The position numbers and the translations under genes were made by a program. A DNA stretch of 64,000 nt from Pseudobacteroides cellulosolvens ATCC 35603 = DSM 2933 (GTDB lineage: Bacteria; Bacillota; Clostridia; Acetivibrionales; DSM-2933), in the NCBI RefSeq assembly GCF_001262605.1, contig NZ_LGTC01000001.1, positions 496,001 through 560,000 of the forward strand, given 5' to 3'. The notes beneath the pieces are model-generated. The model was not told the DNA's origin. It made no database searches and saw nothing but the letters and a program-made list of their open reading frames with translations. This document shows, one piece after another, positions 47,098 to 56,390 of this stretch (position 1 is the stretch's first letter; each line of letters begins with the position of its first letter).

Positions 47098-48171
47098 ATG
47101 TGGTATGTAGTACAGTGCTGTGATACTCTTTATTCTATAGCCTCAAGGTTTGGCATCGGCATAAGAGAATTGATGCAGGCCAATTGTATGAGAAACGGTA
47201 ACATATTTATTGGAGATATTCTTTTTATCCCTCAAAATAGAGATGGGTTTGTTGCTTATACAGTAAGGCCGGGTGATAATTTAAGTTTGATTGCAGCTAG
47301 ATTCAATACAGCATCTGAAAATATTATGTCGCTTAATAAACTGCAAGGAACGATGTTATTTGTGGGGCAAAAATTACTTTTAAAGCCGGATGAAAGCGAT
47401 GTTCCGAATAGATATACATCAGCAGACATAAAGTATGCAGTAGAAAAACTTGATTTTGTATATGATGTAGGTCTTAGAAAAAACATAGATGTCTTGGATG
47501 TTCCAGGTAAAAGAAATGTTATTTTTTATATAAGCAAGATAAATGTTAGTGCAGATGGAGCTTTCAAGGCCTATCACGAAGATAATGAATTAGGCCTTAA
47601 TTTTTTAGCAGTAGCAGGACACCCGGGCAATTGGTGGAGTCTTGTTACAGATCCAAATACGGGTGAACCGATTAAGCAGGGACCTGATGATCCTGCACCT
47701 GGATATTATATTTCACAAACTTACCTTTCCGATTGTAATCTAGATGAAACTGACCCATATAGGTATGTTAACTCCATAGAAATCCCGTATATCTTGATAC
47801 CAAGGAAAAAGAGGCCTCAATGGGGGATTGAATTGGGGGATTTAGCGGCAGTATATAACATTAAAAATAGAAAACTAGCTTTTGCAGAAGTTGCTGATGA
47901 AGGACCGGACGATGAACTTGGAATGGGCTCTATCAAACTGGCCGAAGAATTAGGAATAGACTCTGATCCAAAAAGCGGCGGAGTACCTGAGGGGGTAATG
48001 TACATCGTGTTTAGAAAAACCGGAAAAGGCCCATGTCACCCATGGAACCTTAAGGAAATCAAAAACTTAGGCAAAATGTATTTTGAAGAATGGGGTGGAC
48101 AGAGACAGATAGATGCAATAAAAACTGTATCTCCTGAGCTCTTTGAATTAAAATATTCTACATGGGATTAA
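47098..48171 (+). CDS. LysM protein with GH75-like domain (two LysM)
   Basis: 357 residues from ATG 47098, preferred over GTG 47089 because GAGAGGTGAT lies 6 bases upstream and the product then starts MWYVVQCCDT like its neighbour. Two LysM domains (about 1-45 and 52-100; AYTVRPGDNLSLIAARFN), then a GH75-like domain about 110-357 with LGDLAAVYNIKNRKLAFAEV, the acidic ADEGPDDELGMGSIKLAEEL and GVMYIVFRKTGKGP. In place of the neighbour's VGDWGP it has VADEGP, retaining an acidic residue. No signal peptide. Same operon as 46225, so the two proteins probably act together on a glucosamine-rich wall or spore polymer. Confidence 0.75.
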   Translation: MWYVVQCCDTLYSIASRFGIGIRELMQANCMRNGNIFIGDILFIPQNRDGFVAYTVRPGDNLSLIAARFNTASENIMSLNKLQGTMLFVGQKLLLKPDESDVPNRYTSADIKYAVEKLDFVYDVGLRKNIDVLDVPGKRNVIFYISKINVSADGAFKAYHEDNELGLNFLAVAGHPGNWWSLVTDPNTGEPIKQGPDDPAPGYYISQTYLSDCNLDETDPYRYVNSIEIPYILIPRKKRPQWGIELGDLAAVYNIKNRKLAFAEVADEGPDDELGMGSIKLAEELGIDSDPKSGGVPEGVMYIVFRKTGKGPCHPWNLKEIKNLGKMYFEEWGGQRQIDAIKTVSPELFELKYSTWD

Positions 48172-48228
48172 GGTATAATTACCAAGTTTATGGAAACAGA
48201 GACTATTTAAGTCTATTAATATATAAAT

Positions 48229-48267
48229 AAATGCCATAGTACAGTGTTAATCTGCATTATGGCATTT
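48229..48267. terminator. Possible terminator after the LysM operon
   Basis: Perfect 10-base inverted repeat AAATGCCATA / TATGGCATTT with a 19-base loop, partly able to extend. T-rich flanks are modest. Confidence 0.45.
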
Positions 48268-48540
48268 ATGATTGTTTGTGTTTCCTAACCGATTACGTAT
48301 CGATCCAGCGTTGCTGTACCATAGTATTGGGTTATCTGCAACAATTGCTCCACCTGGGTCTTTATAAGTCTCAATTATCCCTATTTTATTGCCGTTAAAA
48401 GGTTTCTTGTTTCCAACCAATTCTTTTATTAGAGTATATACCTGGTCTAAGTTGGATATCCAGTCAGCTTGTTTTACTTTTGAACTTTGAGGATTATAAT
48501 CATCCTGTATATTATCAGTTAGGGAATATGTTTTAAGTGT
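48247..48540 (-). pseudogene. Gene remnant (secreted-protein-like), downstream of the membrane protein
   Basis: An uninterrupted frame of 97 codons without start codon or ribosome binding site, lying directly behind and in the same frame as the stop codon of the 48541 gene. It reads like real protein: WISNLDQVYTLIKELVG, KIGIIETYKDPGGAIVADNP and ILWYSNAGS. The PGG(A/W)...(D/G)NPI.W pattern resembles parts of clostridial secreted proteins, but the family could not be named. Probably the 3' remnant of a lost gene. Confidence 0.5.
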
Positions 48541-49434
48541 TTAGGCTTGTTTTATAAAAATTTTGTTAGATTCTTCTCTGGTTTTGGTATAAAGCTTATC
48601 AAGTATGAAAGTATAAAAATACATGCTAAAAATGGATATTGAAGATGCAACAAAAAACCATCCCTCTTTGTATATTATTAAGTTGAATTTTGCTGCTATA
48701 TAATGGCCTGCATAGAGCAAAAGTATTATTAAACCTTTCCAAAACCATTTGATTTTGGAAAAGTAGATTGTCATTATTGTGATGCCAACTATTAATAAAT
48801 AAATTCCAGCAAGTACGGTAAAACTAACTTCCTTATCGGCCAGAAAATTTCCGCTGAGTTTGCGGATCCCGGTTAACCTTAGAACCCATATTATTGTATG
48901 CTGGTGTAAAGTTATGAGTCCTAAAAAAATGTATAGGTAGCGTAAAAAACGTCCGATATGATTTAAACTTCCGGCATATATTTTTTTTGCAACCCAAAAC
49001 AACAAAAGAAGTCCCAAAAATGTCATCCATGTCTGGTACCAGTTATGTTCATATATACCTAATTTTATAAACAGCTCTTCAATTATACCGTAAACTGCTG
49101 CAAAGAAAAAATACCAGTAATATTTAAGGTTATAAACTGCAATTAATAAAGCAGTTGCAGATACAGAAAACTGTGAAAAAAGGTTTCCAGCTATGGAATC
49201 ATCCGGCGGTGATTGGGGAATAAACAAGGGATGATATGCGTATGCCTTTAAAAGAGACAATACAACCATTTCAAAACAAAAGGTCAATGCACTTATTGTA
49301 AAATATAATCCAATTACAAGCTTTCGGGCTTTAGCTTTAAAAATGATAAATAATAATTCTATTATCGTCGAGATTCCAAGGAGTACGAACCAAATTGTAT
49401 TACTCCAAAACTCAGGATTCATCAGCAGTTCCAT
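48541..49434 (-). CDS. Multi-pass membrane protein of unknown function
   Basis: 297 residues with about eight or nine hydrophobic helices, the first at about 12-32 (TIWFVLLGISTIIELLFII). Two possible starts: ATG 49434, or ATG 49422, which has the better spaced AGGATGG. A motif such as YYWYFFFAAVYGIIEELFIK and FWSNTIWFV recalls clostridial membrane proteins beside regulators, but no function is known. It lies 74 bases behind the MerR regulator on the same strand and is probably its co-transcribed target. Confidence 0.7.
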   Translation of the reverse strand: MELLMNPEFWSNTIWFVLLGISTIIELLFIIFKAKARKLVIGLYFTISALTFCFEMVVLSLLKAYAYHPLFIPQSPPDDSIAGNLFSQFSVSATALLIAVYNLKYYWYFFFAAVYGIIEELFIKLGIYEHNWYQTWMTFLGLLLLFWVAKKIYAGSLNHIGRFLRYLYIFLGLITLHQHTIIWVLRLTGIRKLSGNFLADKEVSFTVLAGIYLLIVGITIMTIYFSKIKWFWKGLIILLLYAGHYIAAKFNLIIYKEGWFFVASSISIFSMYFYTFILDKLYTKTREESNKIFIKQA

Positions 49435-49508
49435 CCTAATTTAAAAGTTCAATCAATTATTGTACAGATAATTAGTTTTAACAACAGAATAATTTATATA
49501 CACTCCTT

Positions 49509-50438
49509 TTAAGGTCCTAGAACTTTATCAGTAAATTTATCAAGTAATTCTTTATCCAGGCCCGTATCATTTTCATTAATCACTTTCGACATCTCAACAA
49601 TTTGTTTGAACCGGGAACTTAAAACCGGAAGATAGATGTCAATTTGCTTGAGCATATCCTTATAAGGGGCTAAGTATTGATATAACTTTTTAATAGATTG
49701 AATTTTATCAGGGTTATCCAAAAGTTCTTTGTATGCATGGTTTACTTGTTCCATAGCATCCTTATTAAAAGAGTCTTTGTCATGAAGGATTTGGTCAACA
49801 TCATCCTTAAATTTCTGTTCATACTTATTTATTCGTTCTCCGTAGAGTTGATTGACAAAGTTATCAAATTCCTTACTATTTTCTATTTCATCAGCTGAGT
49901 CAAGTAGTTTAACTAGTTCATTCCAGGAGTTGATTTTTTCCAGACTGTCCAAGGGCTCATCCAGGAACTCTCCTATTTGTATATACATCAGCTTGCCAAA
50001 GGTTCCAGGAAAAATTCTCTCCAGTTCTCTTTGCATAAAACCTTTAAGTTCCATCTGATATGATGGTAGAGTTTCGTTGATAAATTTTAATTCCTCATAG
50101 ATTGAATTTATAGTGCCGCTTTTTAACTTATCAACAAAGTTTACTAAAATTTCCCTGCTTTTTGTCATGGCATTGATTTTTGCTGACATAGCACTTATTT
50201 GGGATTTGAGGGCTGACTCAGCTTTTAGAGGATTATCCAGTATGTCACGGATGGCTTGAATTGAAATATCCAGCCTTCTAAGTGCACTTATTTGTACAAG
50301 TCTTTTAACATCATCATCTGAAAACTCTCTATAATTGTTATCAGGCATTTTTTCAGGCGTAATAAGGTTTTCAGCTTCATAATAATATATTGCCTTTTTA
50401 GTAAGGCCGGTTATTTTTACAACTTCATTTATTTTCAC
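49509..50438 (-). CDS. MerR-family transcriptional regulator with long effector domain
   Basis: 309 residues from GTG 50438 (GGAGGAG 8 bases upstream). Winged helix-turn-helix about 1-70 (VKITGLTKKAIYYYEAENLI, NNYREFSDDDVKRLVQI), coiled-coil dimer helix about 75-115, then about 190 residues of helical, acidic sequence without recognised ligand site (no conserved Cys cluster for metals). MerR proteins of this shape often sense hydrophobic compounds and activate a neighbouring membrane protein gene, which fits the downstream gene here (inference). Confidence 0.88.
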   Translation of the reverse strand: MKINEVVKITGLTKKAIYYYEAENLITPEKMPDNNYREFSDDDVKRLVQISALRRLDISIQAIRDILDNPLKAESALKSQISAMSAKINAMTKSREILVNFVDKLKSGTINSIYEELKFINETLPSYQMELKGFMQRELERIFPGTFGKLMYIQIGEFLDEPLDSLEKINSWNELVKLLDSADEIENSKEFDNFVNQLYGERINKYEQKFKDDVDQILHDKDSFNKDAMEQVNHAYKELLDNPDKIQSIKKLYQYLAPYKDMLKQIDIYLPVLSSRFKQIVEMSKVINENDTGLDKELLDKFTDKVLGP

Positions 50439-50538
50439 GTAGCATCTCCTCCTTAGCTTTACTATAAACTATCCTCCGGGGTAAGAGTCAATAGGGAATT
50501 GTTAATAAGTAAAATGGTTGGTATAATATGTAAAATGG

Positions 50539-50673
50539 TTTCTCAAAGGCTGGGCACCCAGTCACTATGAAACCAGGTACAGTGAAAAAGCTGCAAGAGA
50601 GTTTATTAACGGAGGTTTAATTATTCTATCGAAATTGATGGCAAAGAAGAAAAAAGCGAAAAACCCATACTAA
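50539..50673 (+). pseudogene. 3' remnant of a second APH-fold kinase gene
   Basis: Encodes [20 protein letters not shown] and EFINGGLI, nearly identical to the C-terminus of the intact kinase at 54285 ([17 protein letters not shown]...SGGLI). The upstream sequence (GGGAATTGTTAAT, 50492-50504) also matches the promoter region of that gene (54180-54192). So a paralog has lost almost its whole coding region by an internal deletion, keeping the 5' flank and the last 30 codons. Confidence 0.8.
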
Positions 50674-50682
50674 ATTAAGCTA

Positions 50683-50722
50683 AAAAAACAGTGACTGCCT
50701 TTTTATTGCAGTCACTGTAAAA
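50683..50722 (-). terminator. Terminator of the gingipain-kelch gene
   Basis: Stem ACAGTGACTGC / GCAGTCACTGT, loop CTTTTTATT, with T run on the minus strand (AAAAAAA at 50682-50688). Confidence 0.85.
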
Positions 50723-50745
50723 TTAATTTCTTAAACTTAAATATC

Positions 50746-53700
50746 TTATGGAGTAAACTCTTCAACTTTATTTAATACAGTAGTATTATTTATTCCACCT
50801 ATAGCATAAATCTTCTGATTTACTGTTGATGTTGTAAGGCTTTCTCTAGCAGTGATCATGCTGGTCATTTCGGTCCATGCATTAGTTAACGGATTATATT
50901 CTTCAACTTTATTAATAGTACCCACACCAGGAGCAAATCCGCCAATTGCATATATTTTGCCATTTATTACTCCCGCAGAGAGTTCTCTTCTTACAGTTGG
51001 CATGGTTGCCTTTGCTGACCATGTGTTGGTTGCTGGGTTATACTCCTCTACAGTATTACAAGATATATTATTGCTTAATACTCCACCAATTACATATATT
51101 TTGCCATTTACAGTAACTGCTGCCATATCGCGTCTTGCAGTTGGCATACTTGCTTTTGTTGACCATGTGTTGGTAGTTGGGTTATATTCCTCAACAGTGC
51201 CAATAGTAGTGCCCCCAGAGTTTATTCCACCAATGGCATATAGCTTACCGTTAGCTTCAACTAATTCAAAACTGTGCCTTGCTGTAGGCATATTTGCTTT
51301 TGTTGTCCATGTATTGCTAGCAGGGTTGTACATTTCCATGCTGTTAAGGAAGCTGTTTCCAAAACCTCCTGCAACATATATATTACCCCACAATTCTGCT
51401 GCTCCCGCATCTTTCCTTGCAGTAATCAAATTAGCCTTAGTTGACCATATGTTTGTAGATGGATTATAAGTCTGTACAGTATTAGTCACTGCTAAAGTGC
51501 TGTCAATGCCTCCAATACTGTAAACAATGTTGTTTACTACTGCAGATGATTGGCTTGTCCTTGGTGACGGCATAGCGGTTTTAGATGTCCATGAACCCTG
51601 GAGTTTTACAGTGACAGAACCTTTATGTGGATTGAGGTCTTCCCCTGTAACAGTTACATACATGGTACCTGCTGTTGTAGGATTGATGCTGGCTGAAAAT
51701 ACCCCAGTGCTGTTGGTAAACCCTCTTGCATATACTTCATCACCTTTATAGAGACATACAAGTGCATTTGCTACACCAGTATTCACCTGGAATGTTTGCT
51801 GTCCAATATAAATAGAACTGGAATAAGTTGCGTTGATAGTAACAGGTGATTTTGTCCTCATCATCATCTCTGGATCACCGAAATAATGGTATGCATATAT
51901 GTTGGACTGGGTATATACATCTCCACCAAAGTAAAGGTTCATATAGTATTTACCGAAATTCAATGCATTTGCAGGACGTTTGTTGTTTGAATAAGAACGA
52001 TTGACATATGTCGAATCATAGGATGGCCAGAAACATGTGAAGATACCATTAGCCATTGAATCATTACGTGATGTATAGGTAGTTCTTGTAGCACCTATGC
52101 AACCAACACTTCCTCCGTTGCTTTTTTTCAAGAAAGCCTCGCAAAAGCTGTCGCCTCCAGTCCTTTGGAAGGATCCTGTTGAACAGTTAAGACTAAAGAC
52201 TATGGGTTGTTTTGAACCATTTGTTAGAGCATTTATATTAGATACTGTATAATTGGGTATAGACCATGAGGTTTGACTACCATGATCTCTGTGTATTGCT
52301 ATACTGACTCCACTATTGATTGCGGATGTGATGTTTGCAGTGGCGGTATCTTCAGTTGTAAATTTTTCTGTTATCCAAGAAGGTACAGGGTTGGTCACTG
52401 CAAAACGGTGTGGATATGTACTGCTGTTCCAGTTATAACTGGTGAAATTCCCTTCATTGCTCCAAGCATAATGTCCTGTTAATCCTACTGTATTGCTTAA
52501 GTAATTGGCAATATTGCTTGATGTTTCCAGATACCAATTGTCGGCAGTATTACTACTGGAATTTGTCTGAAAATAACTGGCTGTCAAAAAGTCGTCATAC
52601 CAGGTGTCCGGTTGAGGAGACATATCGTATGAAAGGATTTTATCTACAACTGTGGTACACTCATCTTCAGTAGTAACCGGTAAACGTCCTATAGTCAAAT
52701 CAGGGAAAAAGTCAGTTCCGTCTACACATGAATATCCGTGATCGGAATAACAGCTGTAATTGCTATAGTATTCAGCCGGAATATCCTGATGGTCGCCAAC
52801 AAATAATACATATTCAGGCATAGGACTCCAAGTGTTAAAAGCGTTTTGGATATAGCTCTTAATGTCCGTTGTAGTGCTTCCAATTTCTGAAAGCTTTGTT
52901 ACCTTGGTTTGAAAACCCTTGCGTTTTTTCCAGTCTGCCAGTGGCAGGGCTTCTTCATACAAGCTGTCCTTTACTATCATCAAGTATCTAGCACCGGTTA
53001 CATTAGTTGCATCAAGATTTTGAGTTGTATCAACAGTTCCCACTTGTTGGTAATTGGAGATTATATTCTGTGATATACTGTCAAAATTGTTGCTGTAAGC
53101 CTTAGCTTTTTTTTCATTGTATTTTGATTTCTGCTCGTCTGTCAGTTTGGAAGATGTAATGCGGAATTTTATTGATGAAATGGCAGATACTTTCTTGTTG
53201 GATGGATTATAACTAAGTGGAAATACCTTTACTAATACAACCCTGGTTCCTCTAATGACACCTTCACTATCAATCAATACAGGATTTTGGGGGTATGATT
53301 TGGATTTTTTATAGCCATCTTGATTGATGTAAAATTCAGATTTTTCCGATTCTGTGGTAGTTTTTTGTTTGGGGTATATATTATATGATTTTCCCAGTAC
53401 CTCTTCAGATTTATCAAGCACTTCCACAGATACAGGACCGGAACCTGGAACTTCCACGAAAAAGCCTTTAAAAGGAAGTTCGGGGTATCCATCTTTTTCT
53501 GCATATAAACCACAACCGGGGATAGTTAAGCTATCATACTGAACACCATTAACCTTGATTACTTGATGGTCCAAATCTGCAAAATCCAAAGTATATTCAA
53601 TATTATTGTCTGATGATAAATCACTTAGTATGGGATTATTACTTACTATCGGTGCTCTTTGTCCTGATGAATTATCCCAAATATTAATCTTCTTCTCATT

Positions 53701-53793
53701 TGGATTTTTAGCAAATGCTGAAACTGATAGTCCACAAACCAGTACTGAAAAAGCTGTTACCATGGAAATACAACTTAATAATTTTTTCTTCAT
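50746..53793 (-). CDS. Secreted gingipain-like (C25) cysteine protease with C-terminal kelch propeller
   Basis: 1,015 residues. Signal peptide 1-28 (ends VSAFA-K), a gingipain-type propeptide about 65-250, and a C25 caspase-fold peptidase about 265-650 with the catalytic pair H504 (AIHRDHGSQT) and C537 (FSLNCSTGSF); GDHQDIPAEYY and FPDLTIGRLPV are also family blocks. An Ig-like domain follows (about 650-730), then six kelch repeats of about 48 residues (732-1015; e.g. YAIGGINS, TNTWSTKASMPTARRD), forming a beta-propeller likely to bind protein or glycan. There is no dockerin, so it is secreted free or bound through the propeller. AAGGAG precedes ATG 53793. Substrate specificity (Arg or Lys) cannot be read off. 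Confidence 0.9.
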   Translation of the reverse strand: MKKKLLSCISMVTAFSVLVCGLSVSAFAKNPNEKKINIWDNSSGQRAPIVSNNPILSDLSSDNNIEYTLDFADLDHQVIKVNGVQYDSLTIPGCGLYAEKDGYPELPFKGFFVEVPGSGPVSVEVLDKSEEVLGKSYNIYPKQKTTTESEKSEFYINQDGYKKSKSYPQNPVLIDSEGVIRGTRVVLVKVFPLSYNPSNKKVSAISSIKFRITSSKLTDEQKSKYNEKKAKAYSNNFDSISQNIISNYQQVGTVDTTQNLDATNVTGARYLMIVKDSLYEEALPLADWKKRKGFQTKVTKLSEIGSTTTDIKSYIQNAFNTWSPMPEYVLFVGDHQDIPAEYYSNYSCYSDHGYSCVDGTDFFPDLTIGRLPVTTEDECTTVVDKILSYDMSPQPDTWYDDFLTASYFQTNSSSNTADNWYLETSSNIANYLSNTVGLTGHYAWSNEGNFTSYNWNSSTYPHRFAVTNPVPSWITEKFTTEDTATANITSAINSGVSIAIHRDHGSQTSWSIPNYTVSNINALTNGSKQPIVFSLNCSTGSFQRTGGDSFCEAFLKKSNGGSVGCIGATRTTYTSRNDSMANGIFTCFWPSYDSTYVNRSYSNNKRPANALNFGKYYMNLYFGGDVYTQSNIYAYHYFGDPEMMMRTKSPVTINATYSSSIYIGQQTFQVNTGVANALVCLYKGDEVYARGFTNSTGVFSASINPTTAGTMYVTVTGEDLNPHKGSVTVKLQGSWTSKTAMPSPRTSQSSAVVNNIVYSIGGIDSTLAVTNTVQTYNPSTNIWSTKANLITARKDAGAAELWGNIYVAGGFGNSFLNSMEMYNPASNTWTTKANMPTARHSFELVEANGKLYAIGGINSGGTTIGTVEEYNPTTNTWSTKASMPTARRDMAAVTVNGKIYVIGGVLSNNISCNTVEEYNPATNTWSAKATMPTVRRELSAGVINGKIYAIGGFAPGVGTINKVEEYNPLTNAWTEMTSMITARESLTTSTVNQKIYAIGGINNTTVLNKVEEFTP

Positions 53794-53848
53794 AGTAAAT
53801 TCTCCTTTTTACTTGTTTTTCTTCTGCTGCAGTTTAACTTCTTATTAA

Positions 53849-54284
53849 TTGCATAATTCACTTCTACTGCTTCAATACTGCCTAATAGTTTAAATGTTAC
53901 TGCCTATATAAGTAATATCACCCCCCATCTCGGTTTGATTAATTAATAGTATACCATGGAAAATACAAAAAAAAATGCAAAATTATTGAAAAAATGATGA
54001 AAAAATGATGAAAATTGTTAAAAAAATAACGAATAAGGTTAAAAAACGAATTGAACTATATGTTTTTCAATAATCATTTTACATTTTTAATTATTGCAAA
54101 ACATTTTTCTTGATTCATATGTTGGGAAAAATTCATTTTATAGCTGAAGTTATTCTTTGATCATGACTTAAAGTTAATAGGGAATTGTTAATTAGTAATA
54201 TAGCTGATATAATTATCCATGGTTAACATCATATGAATTAAGGGAAAACATATAGAAATAGCAAATGGGAGACATTTTTATACT
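53849..54284. other. 436-base AT-rich gene-free stretch
   Basis: Divergent region between the protease (leftward) and the kinase (rightward). Contains an A-rich tract with three near copies of AAAAAATGATG (about 53985-54015) and, at 54180-54192, the GGGAATTGTTAAT element shared with the kinase remnant's flank at 50492. No RNA gene or clear promoter recognised. Confidence 0.5.
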
Positions 54285-55253
54285 ATGAATAAAAGTTTTG
54301 AGAAAGTCATTCTCAATAGAACCAAATCGAGAGAATTATATAAAATTGAAGAAATACAGGACCTTTGGGGAGGATATGGGAAAATACTGCGTTACGGACT
54401 TAATGGTTCAGATTTAAACAGAGTAGTGGTTAAAAACGTATGCCTGCCTAAAAATCCTAAGCAATCACGAGGCGGAAATATATCTTATGAGAGAAAACTG
54501 AAATCTTATAAAGTAGAAATGGCTTTTTATGAAAATTGGAGCGGAAAATGCGGAAATAATTGCAGAGTGCCAAAGTGGTATGCATTTGAATGGCAAAACG
54601 ATGAGTTTATAATGGTACTTGAAGACCTTGACGAGGCTGGATTTAAAGGGAGAAGACGAAGTGTTGCATGGAACGATATTAAGGTATGCTTAAAATGGCT
54701 TGCTCATTTTCATGCAGCTTTTATGGGTGAAAAACCGGAAAATATATGGACTCAGGGAACTTACTGGCATTTGGATACCCGCCCTGATGAATTGAAAGCT
54801 TTAAATGATATATCTCTAAAGAATGCAGCTAAGGCAATAGACAGAAAGCTTAATAACTGCCGTTTTAAAACCTTTGTGCATGGTGATGCAAAGCTTCAAA
54901 ACTTCTGTTTTTCCGAAGATGGAGAAAGTGTGGCAGCGGTGGACTTCCAATATGTCGGCGGCGGCTGTGGAATGAAGGATATTGCGTATTTTGTAGACAG
55001 CTGTCTTTATGAGGATGAGTGTGAAAGCTGGGAAAATGATATTTTAGAATTTTATTTTAAGGAATTGAAAGAAGCATTAGAATTGACACAAAATGATATT
55101 GATTTTGATGCTTTGGAAAAAGAATGGCGTGAATTATACCATGTAGCATGGACAGACTTTTATAGATTTCTTAAAGGCTGGGCTCCCGGACATTATGAAA
55201 CCAGGTACAGTGAAAAAATTGCACGTAAAGTCATTAGCGGAGGTTTAATATGA
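54285..55253 (+). CDS. APH/choline-kinase-fold phosphotransferase (EcKinase-like)
   Basis: 322 residues. The C-lobe shows the Brenner-type catalytic motif [13 protein letters not shown] (Asp of HGD as base) and the metal-binding [30 protein letters not shown] forms the hinge. This matches the aminoglycoside phosphotransferase/choline kinase-like clan, closest in feel to the DUF1679/CHK group. Acts in the cytoplasm on an unknown small alcohol or sugar; antibiotic resistance should not be assumed. GGGAG lies about 13 bases before ATG. A deleted paralog remains at 50539. Confidence 0.85.
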   Translation: MNKSFEKVILNRTKSRELYKIEEIQDLWGGYGKILRYGLNGSDLNRVVVKNVCLPKNPKQSRGGNISYERKLKSYKVEMAFYENWSGKCGNNCRVPKWYAFEWQNDEFIMVLEDLDEAGFKGRRRSVAWNDIKVCLKWLAHFHAAFMGEKPENIWTQGTYWHLDTRPDELKALNDISLKNAAKAIDRKLNNCRFKTFVHGDAKLQNFCFSEDGESVAAVDFQYVGGGCGMKDIAYFVDSCLYEDECESWENDILEFYFKELKEALELTQNDIDFDALEKEWRELYHVAWTDFYRFLKGWAPGHYETRYSEKIARKVISGGLI

Positions 55254-55547
55254 AACGAATTTTAACCATTGAAATGGTTTTGTATTAAAACTGCATCTCC
55301 TGTTTATTGGAATTGTGATAAAAATAAAATTCAAGTTTCCATATCATTTCCTTATTTCGCTAATAATAATTCATATGATATTGATCAACCTATACATTTA
55401 TCTTCGTAATGTATTTTTTAAGTGATCTTTTTTAAGTATAAGCATAAAGAATGCTGTAATATATGTTTTCCGTTACATCCAAATAGTTGTTGACAGGGCT
55501 TCCATAAATTATTATAATAATTTATCAACAATTTAGGTGGTTGTGAG

Positions 55548-56390
55548 ATGGGCGAGGGAACAAATAAGATAAATAATCAAATAAAAAGGCAGCTTGATAT
55601 ACTTATAGCTACAGCTTTTACTACATACAAGGAATGGGCTGCTTACAGAAGCCATATGGCAGTATCAATTCTGGTGGGACCGGTTTTTTTTCTTGTACAG
55701 GTATTTATCTGGAATGCCATTTATTCAACGCAAAGCACAGTAACAGGACTCACTTTAAACCAAATGCTTGTGTACTTCGGTATTGTATCGGTTATAAATT
55801 ACCTTACATATGATTCGAGCGATATGGATCTGCAAATGCTCATAAGGACAGGGAAGTTCATAACGTTTATGTTAAGGCCGGTTTCTTACTTTTACTATGC
55901 AATGTGCCAGAAAATTGGGCATAGGGTTTTGGCTTTATGGGTGGAGTTTATACCTGTTTATCTGCTGTTTTTGTTCGTATTTAAAATAAATTTGGTGCCT
56001 GCCAACCTGTTTTGGGCACTGATCTCAATAACGTTGAGCTTTATCCTTGTTTTCCTTACGAATTATTGTATCGGAATAACAGGATTTTGGCTTACCAAAA
56101 CAGAAGGCTTAAGAAGAGCCTTTCAGGTTCTAAGGGATGTATGTGCGGGAACTTTGGTACCGCTGACACTTTTTCCGGATCTGATGCAAAAGATATTGTT
56201 CTTCATGCCTTTCCAGTTTATAACTTATGTTCCCATAAGAGTTTTTATCGGTTCATACGAGCTTGCGGGGATAAAGATGTCAATTCCTGAAATAGTAGGG
56301 CTGCAGGCTGTGTTTGTGGTTATAATGTTTTTTATCTATAGACTTTTATGGCATCTGGGTACTAAAAGATTCACGGGGGTGGGAGCATGA
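55548..56390 (+). CDS. ABC-2-family (DUF990-type) permease, first subunit
   Basis: 280 residues with six predicted membrane helices and family segments AYRSHMAVSILVGPVFFLVQ, TLNQMLVYFGIVSVINYLTY and the motif LMIRTGKF-like LQMLIRTGKFITFMLRPVSY. Start ATG 55548 after AGGTGG. The gene overlaps the next permease by 4 bases; together with the ATPase they form a three-gene exporter, the usual arrangement for this family. Substrate unknown. Confidence 0.9.
   Translation: MGEGTNKINNQIKRQLDILIATAFTTYKEWAAYRSHMAVSILVGPVFFLVQVFIWNAIYSTQSTVTGLTLNQMLVYFGIVSVINYLTYDSSDMDLQMLIRTGKFITFMLRPVSYFYYAMCQKIGHRVLALWVEFIPVYLLFLFVFKINLVPANLFWALISITLSFILVFLTNYCIGITGFWLTKTEGLRRAFQVLRDVCAGTLVPLTLFPDLMQKILFFMPFQFITYVPIRVFIGSYELAGIKMSIPEIVGLQAVFVVIMFFIYRLLWHLGTKRFTGVGA

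Noticed and set aside
50850..51600. Tandem DNA repeats and plus-strand open frames in the protease gene
   Set aside because: They are the antisense of the kelch repeats of the minus-strand protease.
54285..55253. Aminoglycoside resistance gene
   Set aside because: Only the general APH fold motifs are present; substrate-specific features of aminoglycoside kinases were not recognised, and the sequence looks more like the broader choline-kinase-like group.
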